Source of the DNA: Diabrotica undecimpunctata
Lineage: Eukaryota; Arthropoda; Insecta; Coleoptera; Chrysomelidae
Direction of reading: 5' to 3'
DNA length: 64,000 nt
NCBI RefSeq assembly: GCF_040954645.1
Contig: NC_092809.1
Location: forward strand, 79,000,935 to 79,064,934
Shown: positions 21,885-33,720 of the stretch, one piece after another
Layout: the number at the start of each line of letters is the position of its first letter
Position numbering within the stretch: position 1 is the first letter of the stretch
Translations under genes and position numbers: made by a program
Notes under the pieces: generated by a model
What the model saw: the letters and a program-made list of their open reading frames with translations, nothing else
Database searches by the model: none
Told to the model about the DNA's origin: nothing

Positions 21885-23918
21885 TTGATAAAATCTATGA
21901 GCCTCTAAGTGGTGAAAGCTCAGAATCGGACGACAATGATATGAGACGTATAAGTAAACCAGCGAAAACAAAGGTAAAAGAGAAAGCTATTATTACTCCT
22001 ACGATTAGTGGGGCAATAAAAAAAATCTTCTTCAGAACGATTTATCCCTAAGCAGTGATGAAGGAAATTTCAATGAACATAATGAAGTTATTTTAGAAGA
22101 GAAAAGTGTTAAAAGAAAGGTACAAAATATAACTAAGTGCAAACAAAAAGGTAAAAAACGTGTAGTAAATGAACAAAATTGGGCCTGTAATGTTCGCAAA
22201 CGAAAAATAGCTGGTGGGAAAGAGTATCTCAGTAAAAGAGGCAAAGATATGCCTGCAAAAATGTTAAAACCTCCTTGCATGTGTCGCATGAAATGCTCTG
22301 AAAGATTGCCAGAATACGAAAGACAAAAAATTTTCAACTCATACTGGACTCAGACAAACGTTTCAGATCTTAAAAAGCAATTTATCTTCTCATGTATCGA
22401 CATCCAACCTACTCTTCGATCAAGAAAAAAAGATCTAAATTCTACAAAATCTAAAAATAATAGGTACACTACACTACCATTTTACAGTGAACAATCAGCT
22501 ATTGAAGGTGTGCAAGGTTATGTTTTTAAACCCACTTTGTATATCTAATTTAGTAGTAGTAAATATGATCTAAGAGTTAGACACACGCCAACCAATAAAA
22601 CTCCTACCGAAACCATAAATAGTATACATCAACATATTAAATCATTCCCAAAATACGAGAGTCATTATTTCAGAGAAAGGAGCAAGAGAGATTATCTGGG
22701 CACAGAACTTACAATAGAAAAGATGTATCAACTGTACATTGATGAATGCAATGAAAGACATGTAGATCCAAAGCTCAGAGCAAAAAAGTGGTTGTACGCA
22801 GATATTTTTAATAAAGACTTCAAGTTCTCGTTTCGGGTAAACCGCCCGAAAGAGACATTTACGATACATGCAGTACATTCACCGCTCAATTAAAAAATAA
22901 TCTTACTGCAGATGAACTAACCAGTGTACAAGCTGATCATGATGCTCACTTAATTGAATCTAAAACTCGGTATAACTTAAAACAATTGGACTTTATAATA
23001 GCTAAAGAGTCACCAAAATACAAAGTACTATCTGGTGATTTGCAAAAATGTTTGCCTTCACCACTAACAAACAATTAGTTTCTACAAAAGTAAGCTTTGG
23101 TCATTAAATTTTACGTTACATGATGCCAGTGATTCTTTTGTACAATGTATATTGTGGGACGAATCAAAAGGGGCCCGAGGTGCAAATGAAATTGCCTCAT
23201 CAATTTTGAAATGGGCTGACAATACAATTCCAAGTAGTCAAGTAGAGGACATCACTCTTTGGACCGATAACTGTTATGGACAAAATAAAAATATAAGTAT
23301 TATAATGTGCTATTTTTGGATACTGCAAATAAAGACGATCACTCAAAAGTTTTTACTGAAAGGGCACACACATATGGAAGCAGACACTGTTCATGCTTTA
23401 ATCGAAAGAAAAAGAAAGAAACTCTTCAATTTGGCCATTTTAACACCATGGGACTGGCAACAACTAGTTAGGCAAACATCAGGTAAATACACAGTGCACA
23501 ATATGGAACTTGCAGATTTCAAAAACTTCAAAACGCTGTTCGATAAGAAATTGTCATCTAATCCTCCTTTTGTAAGTAGAAAAAAAATGTTAATAAAGAC
23601 CCTGTTCTACTGTCAACATGTGTTTTCCTACAAGTCCAACAAGAACACATTGGAAAGTTCTTTTATAAGACCGATTTCAATAATCAAAATATGTATGAAG
23701 TGGACTTCATGAGGTATCGAAGACAGCAAGTAACGTTTCCAGCCCAATTAAATCAAGTCTCAGTAATCCCATTACCAATCACAAAACAAAAGTACAATGA
23801 CTTAATTGCACTACTGCCTTTTATTTGTTCCGTCAGTTGGTCATGCGTTTTAACACATAGCGATGTAGCCACAAACGATTACCCACAAGAAAATGAAGAT
23901 GATATGGAGCATCTATAA
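21885..23918 (+). pseudogene. Putative RNase H-fold transposase of copy 2 (DUF7869-like)
   Basis: The reading frame starts near a likely splice acceptor at about 21885 (SDIDKIYEPLSG). It shifts in an A-run near 22025, then continues through a basic region (VVNEQNWACNVRKRK), CMCRMKCSERLPEYERQKIF, SHYFRERSKRDYLG, KKWLYADIFNKDFKFSF, an Asp-containing GDLQKCLPSP, LWDESKGARGANEIAS, LWTDNCYGQNKN (23257-23292), KGHTHMEADTVHALIE and PWDWQQLVRQTSG. It ends at 23918. At least four frame changes and an in-frame stop near 23075 disrupt it. Unlike copy 1 it keeps the WTDNC-GQN box. No first exon could be fixed. Confidence 0.65.
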
Positions 23919-24563
23919 CAATTTTGAAACTTGTCGTCTATAATTTTATTTTACTTAATTATTATAACATTATAATATTTACCCCTAATAAAATAATAGT
24001 ATAGGCTGTTTAATGTGTTTGTATTGTTTATTTCGTAAAGACCTAACATGCAATGCCACATTATTTAAAAAAGTTCTTAGAGGTAAACAACACTATGTCC
24101 AACTACACATTTAAAAAAAAATTTAAATAATGAACGGTAAACCTCAGGTATATAAGACTTCATGGAATGAAAAACGATTATACATACCACAATAATAATA
24201 TATTTATAAATTTAAATATTAAATATAAGAAACATTTGAGTATTTACTGATACAAATTTAAAAAATTTTAAAACTGCTCTCCTGAAAAAGTAAGAAAATG
24301 GACATAGTGTCCTTTACCTCCGAGGTACCGATATATAGTTTTTATAAATTAAAGATATAAACAAAATTCTTATCTTCGTTTTACTTGTATTTAATAAAAA
24401 ACTTAGAACATCTTGGAAGCAGAACTTCTTGGAATGACATTTATTCCGTTACTGTATGTCTGTCAATATTAACGTTACAGTTGTCAAGAATTAATGATGG
24501 ATTTTGATGTGCGTGAAAGGACTCGCAGGCTCAAAGTATGTTTGACAGAGATTCAAAGGCTTC

Positions 24564-26839
24564 ATGGCTTCAAGAATCAAAGAAACCACATTCAAAAGCA
24601 AAAGAAAAGAAATAAAAAGAAATGAGAACATAAACAGAAAACACAAAGAAATAAGCAAAATTTATAAACAAAGGAAACAACGAGAATAAGATACTCAGAA
24701 GGACTAGAGAAAGAGATGGACAATGAACATGAAATAACAGAAACAAGAGAAGAACAATGGAGAAAATTTAAAAATGCGATGATAAAAACAGCTAAATCAA
24801 TATGTGGAACCACAAGAAATAACAACAGAGGGAAACGAACATCTTGGTGGAACGATGAAGTGAAAAGAGAAATAAAAGAAAAGAAGAAATTATGGAAAGA
24901 ATACATCCAAGACAAAACACAACAAAAATATGAAAATTATAAGAGACAAAGAACAAAAGTTAAATAGATAGTTAAGAAAGAGAAAAAGAAAAGTTCGGAG
25001 AAAAAGAATTCGGGGAAAAAATGGAAGAAAACAGCACAGAAAACGTAAAATTATTTTACAGAACACTGAAAAACCTAAGAAGCAACAAAGAAACGAAACT
25101 GAAACAAATAATGAACAAGGAAGGAACAATAATAAACGACGATAAGACAATAATGGAAAGATGGAGGGAACATTTTCAGCTGATACTGAATGGAAACCAA
25201 GCGAATACAATGGAGAAGGAAAGCCACAATAGGAGAGTATCCATGAGAAACACGGAAAATCCAGAAACTATAGAAAAAGAAGAACTGGAAGAAGTAATAA
25301 GAAAGATAAAGATTGGAAAAGCACCAGGAAGTGATGAAGTAGCACCAGAAATGATGAAATATATAGGAGTAAAAGCAAAAGAAAAATTGTTATACATATA
25401 TAACCTAATATGGAAGAGAAAAGTAATACCCAGAGAATGGACAAATGCAGTAATTATACCTATATACAAGAAAGGAAACACAAGAGACTGTAGGAACTAT
25501 AGAGGTCTATCACTACTATGTGTAGCAGCAAAAGTATACGAAACCATAATAGAAAGGAAAATTAGAAAAGAAATAGAACATAAATTAGAGGATGTACAAA
25601 GTGGATTCAGGAAAGGACACAACACACAAGACCATATATTCACCATGCACCAAGTAATAGAAAAAGCCTTAAAGAAAAATAAAGAAATACATCTAAGCTT
25701 TATAGACATGGAAAAAGCATTCGACTCAGTCAAAAGAAAAGATATATGGGAAAGCCTAAAGAAGAAACAAGTAAGTGAAGAACTGATAAAGGCAACAATA
25801 AGTATATACATGAAAACAACAAATACAGTAAGAATGTTAAATATACAGTCAGAACCATTTGAAACAACCCAAGGAGTTAGACAAGGGGGAAGTCTCAGCC
25901 CAGTACTATTCATAAATGTAATAGATGAGATAGTGAAAGAATGTAAGAAAACATTTAAGAAATACTGCATTTGCATAGTATTAATTGCGGAAACTGCAGA
26001 AAAACTGAAATACAACTTAGAGAAATGGAACCTAGAAGCAAGCAAATACAACTTGAACGTAAACAAAGAGAAGACTCAAATAATGAAAATATCAAGAAAA
26101 CAAGGGACGGAAGATCAAATAGAAGTAATGATAGACCAACAAAAAATAATCAGACAAATTCATACAAATACTTAGGAACAGTAATCAACAACAAAGGAGA
26201 CATCGAGGATGATCTTAACAACAGAATGGAAAACACAGGAAAACTATTCCAAGCACTAAATAGAGGATTCCTTAATAACAAAGAAATATCAACAAAGACC
26301 AAGATGACAATATACAAAACAATATATAGACCTACAGTGACATATGGAGCAGAAAATTGGATATTAAACAAAAGACATCAGAGCAGAATTCATGCAGCAG
26401 AGATGAAATACCTCAGAAAAACGATAGGAGTAAAAAGAACTGATAGAATCAGAAATGAAGAAATAAGAGAAAGACTCAAAATCAAACCGATACTCGAGTC
26501 GATCAAAGAGAAAAAATTGGCATGGTTCGGACATCTAACCCGGATGGACAATAATAGACAAGTAAAAAGAGTGTGGGACGCCAAACCAATAGGGAAGAAC
26601 AGAAGAGGAAGACCCATTAAAGAATGGAACAGTGACATCTCGCAGATACTGCAGAGTAAGGGTAAGACTTGGCAGGAAGCAAACAGATGGCATCCAATAG
26701 GAAGGAATGGAGAAAGTTCGTTAAGAGCTAGGACACCTCAGAAGACTGTCAAATATTGTAATTTAATTGAACTGTATTTTAAACGGCCCAACACCGAAAG
26801 GTACAAATGGGTCTACTGTTTAAGTAAAGTAAAGTAAAG
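24564..26839 (+). mobile_element. 5'-truncated LINE with 11-bp target duplication
   Basis: TCAAAGGCTTC occurs at 24553-24563 and 26840-26850, exactly bordering a plus-strand LINE that ends in a short AAAGT tandem tail (26823-26839). The element is truncated before or within the endonuclease. Its target lies at the GAA-rich 3' end of another LINE. Confidence 0.85.
24716..26837 (+). pseudogene. LINE reverse transcriptase, catalytic box deleted
   Basis: The first open part (24716-24967) is the spacer before the RT. The main frame (25021-26175) has IGKAPGSDEVAPEMMKY, IPIYKKGNTRDCRNYRGLSL, EDVQSGFRKG, SFIDMEKAFDSVKRKD and GVRQGGSLSPVLFINVIDEI. Where YADDI should follow, the sequence jumps from KKYCI to VLIAETAEKL, so the catalytic Asp pair is gone (about 25965-25985). 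A frame change in an A-run near 26140 leads to SYKYLGTVINNKGD and YGAENWILN in the C-terminal region, which also has the basic GKNRRGRPIKEW motif. The clade is RTE or a relative. The coding strand is strikingly A-rich. Confidence 0.88.
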
Positions 26840-26850
26840 TCAAAGGCTTC

Positions 26851-29030
26851 TTTTTCTTCTTCTTCTTCCTTCTTGTATGTAGGCTTTAAAGTCTATTTCT
26901 TCTTCAATATTAGCCTCCGAAATTGTTTAAATTATCGCACCATCTTTTTCTTGGTCTGACAATACTTCTTCGTCTATTTGGTGACTTCTTCTTCTTCTGA
27001 TAGTGCCTATTTTTTATGGATGTTGGCTACCACAATGGCCCATCGTATTTTATTAGCAGCTGTTCAAAATAAGTCTGTGGTGGTTATACCTGTCCTCTGT
27101 CTCAAATTCTTAAGCCAGAATATTCGGCAGCGTCCTGGTCCTCTATTTTCTTCTATTTTACCTTCTAATATCAATAGTAGGATTGTGTATTTATTTTTAT
27201 TTCTCACTGTATGTCCGAAGTATGCTAACTTTCTTTCTTTAATGGATTTCAAGACTTCAGGTTCTTTTTGTAACCGTTGCATTAGTGCGTCGTTAGTTAT
27301 ATGATGTACATATGATATTCTGAGCATGCGACGATAGTACCACATCTCGAAAGACTGCAACCGTCTGCAACACGTATTAGTGAGTGTCCATGCCTCTGCT
27401 TCATACATAAGAACAGAAAACACATAACAGTTAAGTATTTTAAGTCGGAGATGTAAGTTCAAGGTTAAATTGCAGAGAACTTTTTTCATCTGTTGGAAGG
27501 CACTCCTTGCTTTTTTGATCCTACATTTAATCTCGTATGAGTGATCAAAGCTATCTGTGATGTTCCATCCTAGGTATGTTATTTTTTCTGTTCTATCCAA
27601 TACCTCATTGTCTGCCATAAACTTTGCATCTGTATCTTGGTTTTTGCTTATGATCATAATTTTCGTCTTCTTATTATTAAGTTTCATTCCATATTTTCTA
27701 CCGATGTTAACTACTTGATCTATCAGTCTTTGTAATCCTTCAACACTATCCGCAACAAAGACAGTGTCGTCTGCATATCTTAGATTATTTATGACTTCGC
27801 CGTTGTCGTTTTCCCCAAAGTTTTTCGAAATAGATGTTCAGAGTACGCACTGAACTGCAAAGGCGAGAGTATGCAACCTTGTCGTACTCCTCTTTGTATT
27901 GGGACTTCATCGGATAATTTATTGTCAACTCGAATCTTGGCTACTTGTTTCCTATAGAGATTGGCTATTATTCTTATATCCTTGTCATCGATGTTTGCGA
28001 TTCGCGAAGTTTCAATAAGCCTCTCATGCTGTACTTTGTCAAATGCCTTTTCGAAATCAATGAAACAGATAAAGATATATGTATTAACATCTCTTGCTCG
28101 TTGTATCAATACTTGTATGCTAAAAAGTGCTTCTCTTGTGCCAAGACCGCTGCGAAATCCAAATTGTACATCAGCAATACCCTCCTCCAATTTCTTGTAT
28201 ATGCGGGCATGGATGATCTTTAAAAATATTTTGAGTGAGTCGTTCATGAGGCTAATGATTCGGTGTTCTTTACATTTCTTAGTATTTGCTTTTTTTGGCA
28301 GTGGTATAAATATGGACATGTACCAATTTTTTGGTAAAGTTCCTGTTTCATATATACGGTTAAATAATTCTGTCATAATGTCAAGTTGATTATCTTCTAT
28401 CAATTTCAATACCCCATATATTCCATCAGGTCCTGGCGCTTTGTTGTTTTTTAGACGACTTATGGCAGATCTTACTTCTGATTTTGTTATTGTTGGTCCA
28501 TTCTCGACGTTGTCATATACTTCAATGTGTTGGTTGTCACTGAACAGTTCTGCTATATATTCCTGCCATCTGTCTAGTTTTTCTTGCGTATTTGGTGACT
28601 TATCTCGTGCTATTCGTACTATCCTATCCTCTGCCACTCTACTAATGTGTTCGTTCCACTCCTGTTTTCGTTTTGTGACCTATCAATTTATGTCTTGTAT
28701 ACTGTATCTCTGTTGTTTCTAGTAGTCGTCTCGTTTTAGATGTGTCAGTTCTTGTCTCCGCCGTGTATGTTAATATAGGTCTAATCGCTGCTTTATAGAT
28801 TCTTGTTTTTGTGTCTTGTCTTAGGTGTTTGTTCTTCCAGATTGTGCCATTAAGAGATCCCGCAGATATCTAAACCTTGCATCCTGCTTTAATATTCTCC
28901 CATCAGTTTCGAATATACATCGTAGTGGATATTTAGACGTTGTCATATATTTGGTTTTTTCTGGTGATATTATCATATTGTATTTTCTTGGCTGTTGTAT
29001 TGAAGATGTGCATTAATCTTATTCAAAGGT
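26851..29030 (-). pseudogene. LINE 3' part (family X), split by an RTE copy
   Basis: On the minus strand from 29030: NMIISPEKTKYMTTSKYPL, a stretch with DGRILKQDARFRYL, TRIYKAAIRPILTYTAETRT, TSKTRRLLETTE, then EDRIVRIARDKSPN at 28598. The RTE copy intervenes, and the text resumes at 26984 as RRRSIVRPRKRWCDNLNNFGG, stopping near 26920 before a GAA-rich tail that ends near 26851. The segment between LLETTE and EDRIV is shortened and frame-broken. Only the region after the RT catalytic site is present. Confidence 0.75.
26985..28588 (-). pseudogene. RTE-type LINE (copy C), 5'-truncated, with 10-bp target duplication
   Basis: The minus-strand coding order is RWQEYIAELFSDN, NNKAPGPDGI, IPLPKKANTKKCKEHR, DVQFGFRSGLGTREALF, CFIDFEKAFDKVQHERL, GVRQGCILSPLQFSAYSE, then (after a one-base frame change near 27815) LRYADDTVFVADS, TYLGWNI, AEAWTLTN and FEMWYYRRMLRISY, ending in a GAA tail. 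TATTTGGTGA flanks it at 26975-26984 and 28589-28598. All RT core boxes including YADD are kept. Apart from the missing 5' end and the frameshift it is well preserved. It sits inside LINE X. Confidence 0.9.
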
Positions 29031-29044
29031 AATACCTTTTTTTC

Positions 29045-29655
29045 AAGAAGGTCACTCAAGATGCCGTACAGCAGAAATGTTAAATGTTAGTCGTGCTGCG
29101 ATAAATAGAACCTGGATCAGACATGAAATGTATGGAGTTATTAGAAGACAACCTTATACGCATCATGCAAATGCGACTACAGCTAGAAAGGATCGACTTT
29201 ACAAGTATGGGAGGTCAGAGATCGTCGAAGTACTACTCGAACGATACAAAATTAGTTAGTAGAAGTTACAAGCACAAGAGTAAATACTTAAACTATACGT
29301 AATCAGCATTACAAACATGGGTTAAATGCAAGAAAGCGAGCTAGAGTACCTCCTTTGACTCCTGCACATCGTAGAACCAGACTTTTGTTTGCACAAAAAC
29401 ACATAAATTAGACACAATACAGTAACGTGATGTTTACTGATGAGTCGAGATTTCCTTTAAATCATGTTGATGAATATGTTAGAGCCTGGAGGAGGCCAGG
29501 CGAGCTTTTTGGGTTCCACAACTCAAGAAACCCAGGCTTATGGCGGAGATTGAATTATGGTTTAGGGTGGGATAACTCAGTAAGTATTAATGATTTCCAC
29601 AACCTTGTTCTAACGCACTTAATTCCAGTGTCATATGCATTGAGTTTAGTAAAAA
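29045..29655 (+). pseudogene. Tc1-like transposase relic
   Basis: The plus strand carries SCRTAEMLNVSRAAINRTW (helix-turn-helix), then after stops and frame changes GLNARKRARVPPLTPAHRR, FAQKHIN, and VMFTDESRFPLNHVD with the first catalytic Asp near 29437, followed by VRAWRRPGELF. The later catalytic Asp or Glu region is not recognisable. No inverted ends were found. Motif order is typical of Tc1 elements. Confidence 0.8.
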
Positions 29656-29784
29656 AATAATCTAATGTCGGCACTAATTATTCTTTATATAGAGCGTAAA
29701 CTTTAGAGCGAATTATGTCTTTATCCGCACTATCAAACTTCATAGAAACAACACTGTCACTTCTTTTAGTTTAATATAACTCCT

Positions 29785-30644
29785 TCAGATAATGTCAAAA
29801 CTATTTGAAAAACTTCTATTGAAAAGATTAAGACCAATAATGGAAAGAAAAAATCTTATACCAAATTATCAATTTGGTTTCAGAAATCAACATTCCACTA
29901 TAGATCAAGTTAACAAAATAACGAATATGATAGAAAAAACATTAGAAGAAAAGAAAGTCTGCTCTACAATCTTCTTGAACGTAGCACAGGCGTTTGATAA
30001 AGTCTAGCATGATGGTTTAAACTATAAACTAAGAACGTTCATTTCTAAAAAGTATTGAGAAATCTTGCATTGCAAATAGATATCTCAAAGTAAAACAAGA
30101 AGAAGTGTACACCGATTTAAGGGAGATCAAAGCTGGTGAATCACAAGGGAGAGTATAAAGTCCGGTCCTGTACCTATTGTATACGTGTAACATTCCAGAT
30201 CTAGAACAAAACACTATTGCTGCGCTGGAAAGTCCATGTCAAAAGGAAAAGAGGGGCGCTTGATATTAGATATAAGAAATTGTATTGGCTGACTTGAAAA
30301 AATTAAACATTATCCATTTATAATAATTTATCCATTAGAAGCAAGTAGTGACGCCAGTATTGGTATGCCAACTCTGGGACTGCACCAAAGCTAGTAATCT
30401 TCATATTATTCAGAAATTTCAAAGCAAAGTACTGAGGAACATTGTTGATGCTCCTTGGTATATCCGGAACAGAAACCTCCACCTGGACCTGGGTATGGGA
30501 ACTGTGACCGAAGTAACCAACAGAACAGCAGCAAGTCACGAGCAGAGATTGCATAGTGATGTGAATGTCAAGGTAATCCAGCTTCTTGACAACAATGAAT
30601 TAAAGAGAAGACTCATAAGGACAAAACCATTTGAGTTAGTGTAA
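29785..30644 (+). pseudogene. Jockey-type LINE reverse transcriptase relic and 3' end
   Basis: The plus strand shows SKLFEKLLLKRLRPIM, NLIPNYQFGFRNQHSTIDQV and FLNVAQAFDKV, then several stops. Fragments of the RT palm follow without a YADD. After a deletion come RWKVHVKRKRG and KLYWL, then TPVLVCQLWDCTKASN, FQSKVLRNIVDAPWYIRN and the C-terminal HEQRLHSDVNVKVIQLLDN, ending at 30644. Motif order matches Jockey elements. It is heavily decayed. Confidence 0.82.
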
Positions 30645-31925
30645 ATGTTTAACAGTTCAGTGTAAAAAGCAGAGTATAGTGCTGTGATCTTATTGCATGT
30701 TAATTGTAGTGCATTAGTTGATAGATAAAATAAGAGTAAGTCATAGGGTAAGCCCTTAGATTTATGTATTTGCTGTTTATTAAATTAGGTCAGAAAATAA
30801 CTGATAATTGGTCATTTGTGACCAGATAGCAGTATACAAACACCGTACAGTTGTTATACAAAAAAAATTCTTTTAGTTTTTAGAAGTAAATTCTTTAGTT
30901 TAGATTCATTACTCATTTTTCGAACGGCTGAAATTGGTGTCCGAATCAGAGCGATAGTTTCTTCTACAGTCGCAGTTTTACTCATATCGCTATTGATTCA
31001 AGTTAAAAACACATTATTAACTCTTTCTTTTGCATTAAATGAGATGTGGGTTCTTTTACGCTTTTTTAATTATTGTTTTTAAATCGAAGTAGCCTTTTCT
31101 ACATGACGAGGACTTCTTCTATGTTATCGTTATCACAATTCAACTAAACACATTGTAAAAATATTTCGCTAAATATCACAACTTTTACATTGTATTTTAC
31201 GATTTGCTACAGGTAAACGTATAGTTCTTTTTTAAACACTAATTTAATGAAAACCTTAAAATTAACCCTAATAACAAGGTACAATGGTAAAGATTATAAA
31301 TGTTAAGCAGTTTACTAAATTCGAATTCTTAGAATTTAGAACATTAAAAAATTGCAGAAATATTGAACTAGGATGTGAGTCGGTCCTGATAACTTACAAA
31401 TGTTCAACAACAGAAGATTTATGAAGAGGGATATTACTTCACCATAATTTTTAAGTGATCATTAAGATAATGAAGACACTATATTTGTGAATCCACTATA
31501 CATATCTTAGGACCTACATGCACAATTTTTAATGGCTAGTATAATGTAATTTTAGTTATTGTAATAATATCTATGCTACTGACCTGTTAAATAATCGGGC
31601 TTGCTGTTGACATTTTGCACTAAAAACACCAAAGCACAAATAGAAAATATATAAATTAATTTCATAATTTTGATAAAAGTACACACACGCTATTCGTTCA
31701 TATGAAAATGTTAATTAAAATAATGGAGTTCGCTTATGTACTACGCTATAATCGTTATTTTATCACAGACGTATATGTCTAGTTAGACTGTTTTCAATAA
31801 TTTGTAATATACTTGTAAAATAATTTGCTCGTCTTGGCTACATTTTTAAAAGTAGTACCAAATCAGAGAAATAATGAATATTGGAAAAATCTATAGTGAT
31901 ATTAAAAGGTGGTAATGATTCATAA
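30645..31925. other. AT-rich intergenic sequence
   Basis: The first about 150 bases may be the 3' untranslated end of the Jockey relic. The rest shows no gene, RNA or clear repeat. Confidence 0.4.
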
Positions 31926-32434
31926 ATGAATATCAACTCAACTGCTAATGTTTTTCCTGTGAGCAGCTTATATTTTTCTCTCAAATTTATACTGCCAAAT
32001 TACGGAAGAAGTGTACCTTATTTGGGTAAAACATCAAAGGCAAAATCCCACACCTTGAAAATGGCCTACCTAATGGATCCTTGGGGAGGAAAAAAATTCG
32101 CGTTTGCTACAGAACGGAATAAAACCATGCAAAAAAATGCAATAAAAGAAAATAGAAGTCGAAAGGTTCTACGCAAAATAACCCAAATAGGGTGGAAAGA
32201 CGTGCAAAAGATAAAAAATTCAGAAGAAAATATTGTCACCAACAAAGATGTAATTTTACAGAAAATCAAGTTCAACAACAACTTTATTCGTTGTTAGATA
32301 GACGGCAGGTAACAGACATTACGTATGGGAAAATTTTAAACCAAGGACCAAAAGATATCATGGACATAAGAGAAGATAAAATTATATCAGATCTAAAAGA
32401 AATGAAAAATTACATCGCATTAGTTAAATGGTAA
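31926..32434 (+). other. Two overlapping short frames of unknown origin
   Basis: A frame at 31926-32297 (MNINSTANVFPVSSLYF, later LMDPWGGKKFAFATERNKT) overlaps one at 32192-32434 (KDKKFRRKYCHQQRCNF, LYSLLDRRQVTDITYG). Both look Lys-rich and codon-like, and they may be one decayed gene with a frame change near 32215. I do not recognise the protein, and chance open frames cannot be excluded. Confidence 0.25.
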
Positions 32435-32589
32435 TATTGTTATTTTAACGTGTCAAAAATTATATGCGTTACCTACATCTTGTCCGATTTTCGTATAACC
32501 GAAAATATCTCTCAAGGCTTTAATCAGAATCCCGTCAAGACCACACAGAAAACACAAAGTAACGGTATAGAACAAAATAGGTTAGGTTA

Positions 32590-33720
32590 GGTGCTTTATT
32601 GTCACTGAAAATTATGTCACTGAATAATATGGTCTTTCAGATAGATAGGCTTTTGTCATTTTACGAAACTGAAGGAAAGAAGTTGCAGATTTAAGTTGCA
32701 AAGCGAGACGGTTGTATAATTTTTTTGTCGAATATAATAATATATAGATTTCTTTACGAACTCAGTGGACGTGATCGGTAAATACTCATCAAAGGTCGAA
32801 TTTCTAGTGAAGTAGTCATGATTAGGTCTTGCTGGAAAACTTGTAGTGTTTACGAAATAAACAAACAGTTTCTAAAATATATAAAGAGGGAAGAGTTAAA
32901 ATCTCTCATTGCTTTTTTTTTTGTAATTCAAAAATATCATCAGATTGGGCAGCTGTACTAGAACCCCAAAAAGGAAAACCATATCAAAGATGAGACTCGA
33001 ACAAAGAAGAATATGTTATTTTGGAAGATGTTAAATTGATTTCCTTCGAAACAGATAATACTGCATAGCAGGTTGAGGCTAGTTTCTTACTTAACAAATC
33101 GATATAAAGGGACCATTTAAGGTTGCTGTCTATAAAAATACCAAAAAGTTTTACAGAATCAACGATACTGATCTGGCTTTTATTAAGAAGCAAGGGTTGA
33201 AGAGCTAATATAAAGGCTAATGTTACTGTCTTATCCACGATAAGAGAGTAAATTGCATTCGGATCATGTTTTTATTTTAATTAGATCAGAAGTTATAGTT
33301 GCAAAACGAGTTGTAGTATTAGAGTTGCTCTAGGTGATACTGGGATCATCAGCAAAAAGAAAATTTTTTTCATCAATTTTTAAGTTATTGATGTCATTCA
33401 TAAAGATAAGGAAAAGTAGTGGGCCCAATACTGAACCTTGTGGTACTCTTAATACAATAGTTTTGTGACTAGAGTCAGTATCATTTACTATCACTAGTTG
33501 TTTCGTATTCCTCAAGTAAGATTGGAACCAATTCAAAGAAAAACCTCAAATTCCGTAAAAATTTATTTTTTTTTATCAAAATGTGATTTACACAATTAAA
33601 AGCTCTGGCATAGTCACAAACAGGAACCACTCATTATGTCGGCATCTTGAAAAAGGGGATCTATTATATTCCTTGATACCTAGCTTCTCTTTAATAAAGT
33701 GAACAACTTATATAGGGGTG
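32590..33720 (-). pseudogene. CR1/Jockey-type LINE reverse transcriptase relic
   Basis: The minus strand encodes FNCVNHILI near 33635, WFQSYLRNTKQLVIVND, VPQGSVLGPLLFLIFMNDI and FLFADDPSIT (the catalytic FADD is near 33345), then LFGIFIDSNLKWSLYI, a region ending in a decayed FPFWGSS, and RPNHDYFTRNSTFDEYL toward 32800. Frameshifts and stops separate the blocks. The 3' end near 32592 carries AATAAA (minus strand) and then CCTAACCTAACC, a TTAGG-type run. Confidence 0.8.

Larger units (their letters stand above)
21033..24330 (+). mobile_element. TIR DNA transposon, copy 2, 4-bp target duplication ATAT
   Basis: The left end GTACCCCGGAGGTAAAAGAC (21035 on, continuing ACTATGTCCATTTT) is matched inverted at the right by GGACATAGTGTCC...GGTACC, over about 36 bp with few mismatches. 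ATAT flanks at 21029-21032 and 24331-24334. The end shares GTACC-C-GAG with copy 1. Extra copies of AGGTAAACAACA and ACTATGTCC occur inside both ends. The element codes a diverged relative of the copy 1 protein. Confidence 0.85.

Noticed and set aside
24592..26638. Minus-strand frames opposite the A-rich LINE
   Set aside because: Phe/Ser/Leu-rich antisense shadows of the plus-strand reverse transcriptase.
32577..32592. Telomere or interstitial telomeric array
   Set aside because: Fewer than three TTAGG-type units; too short to call anything but a tail or chance run.
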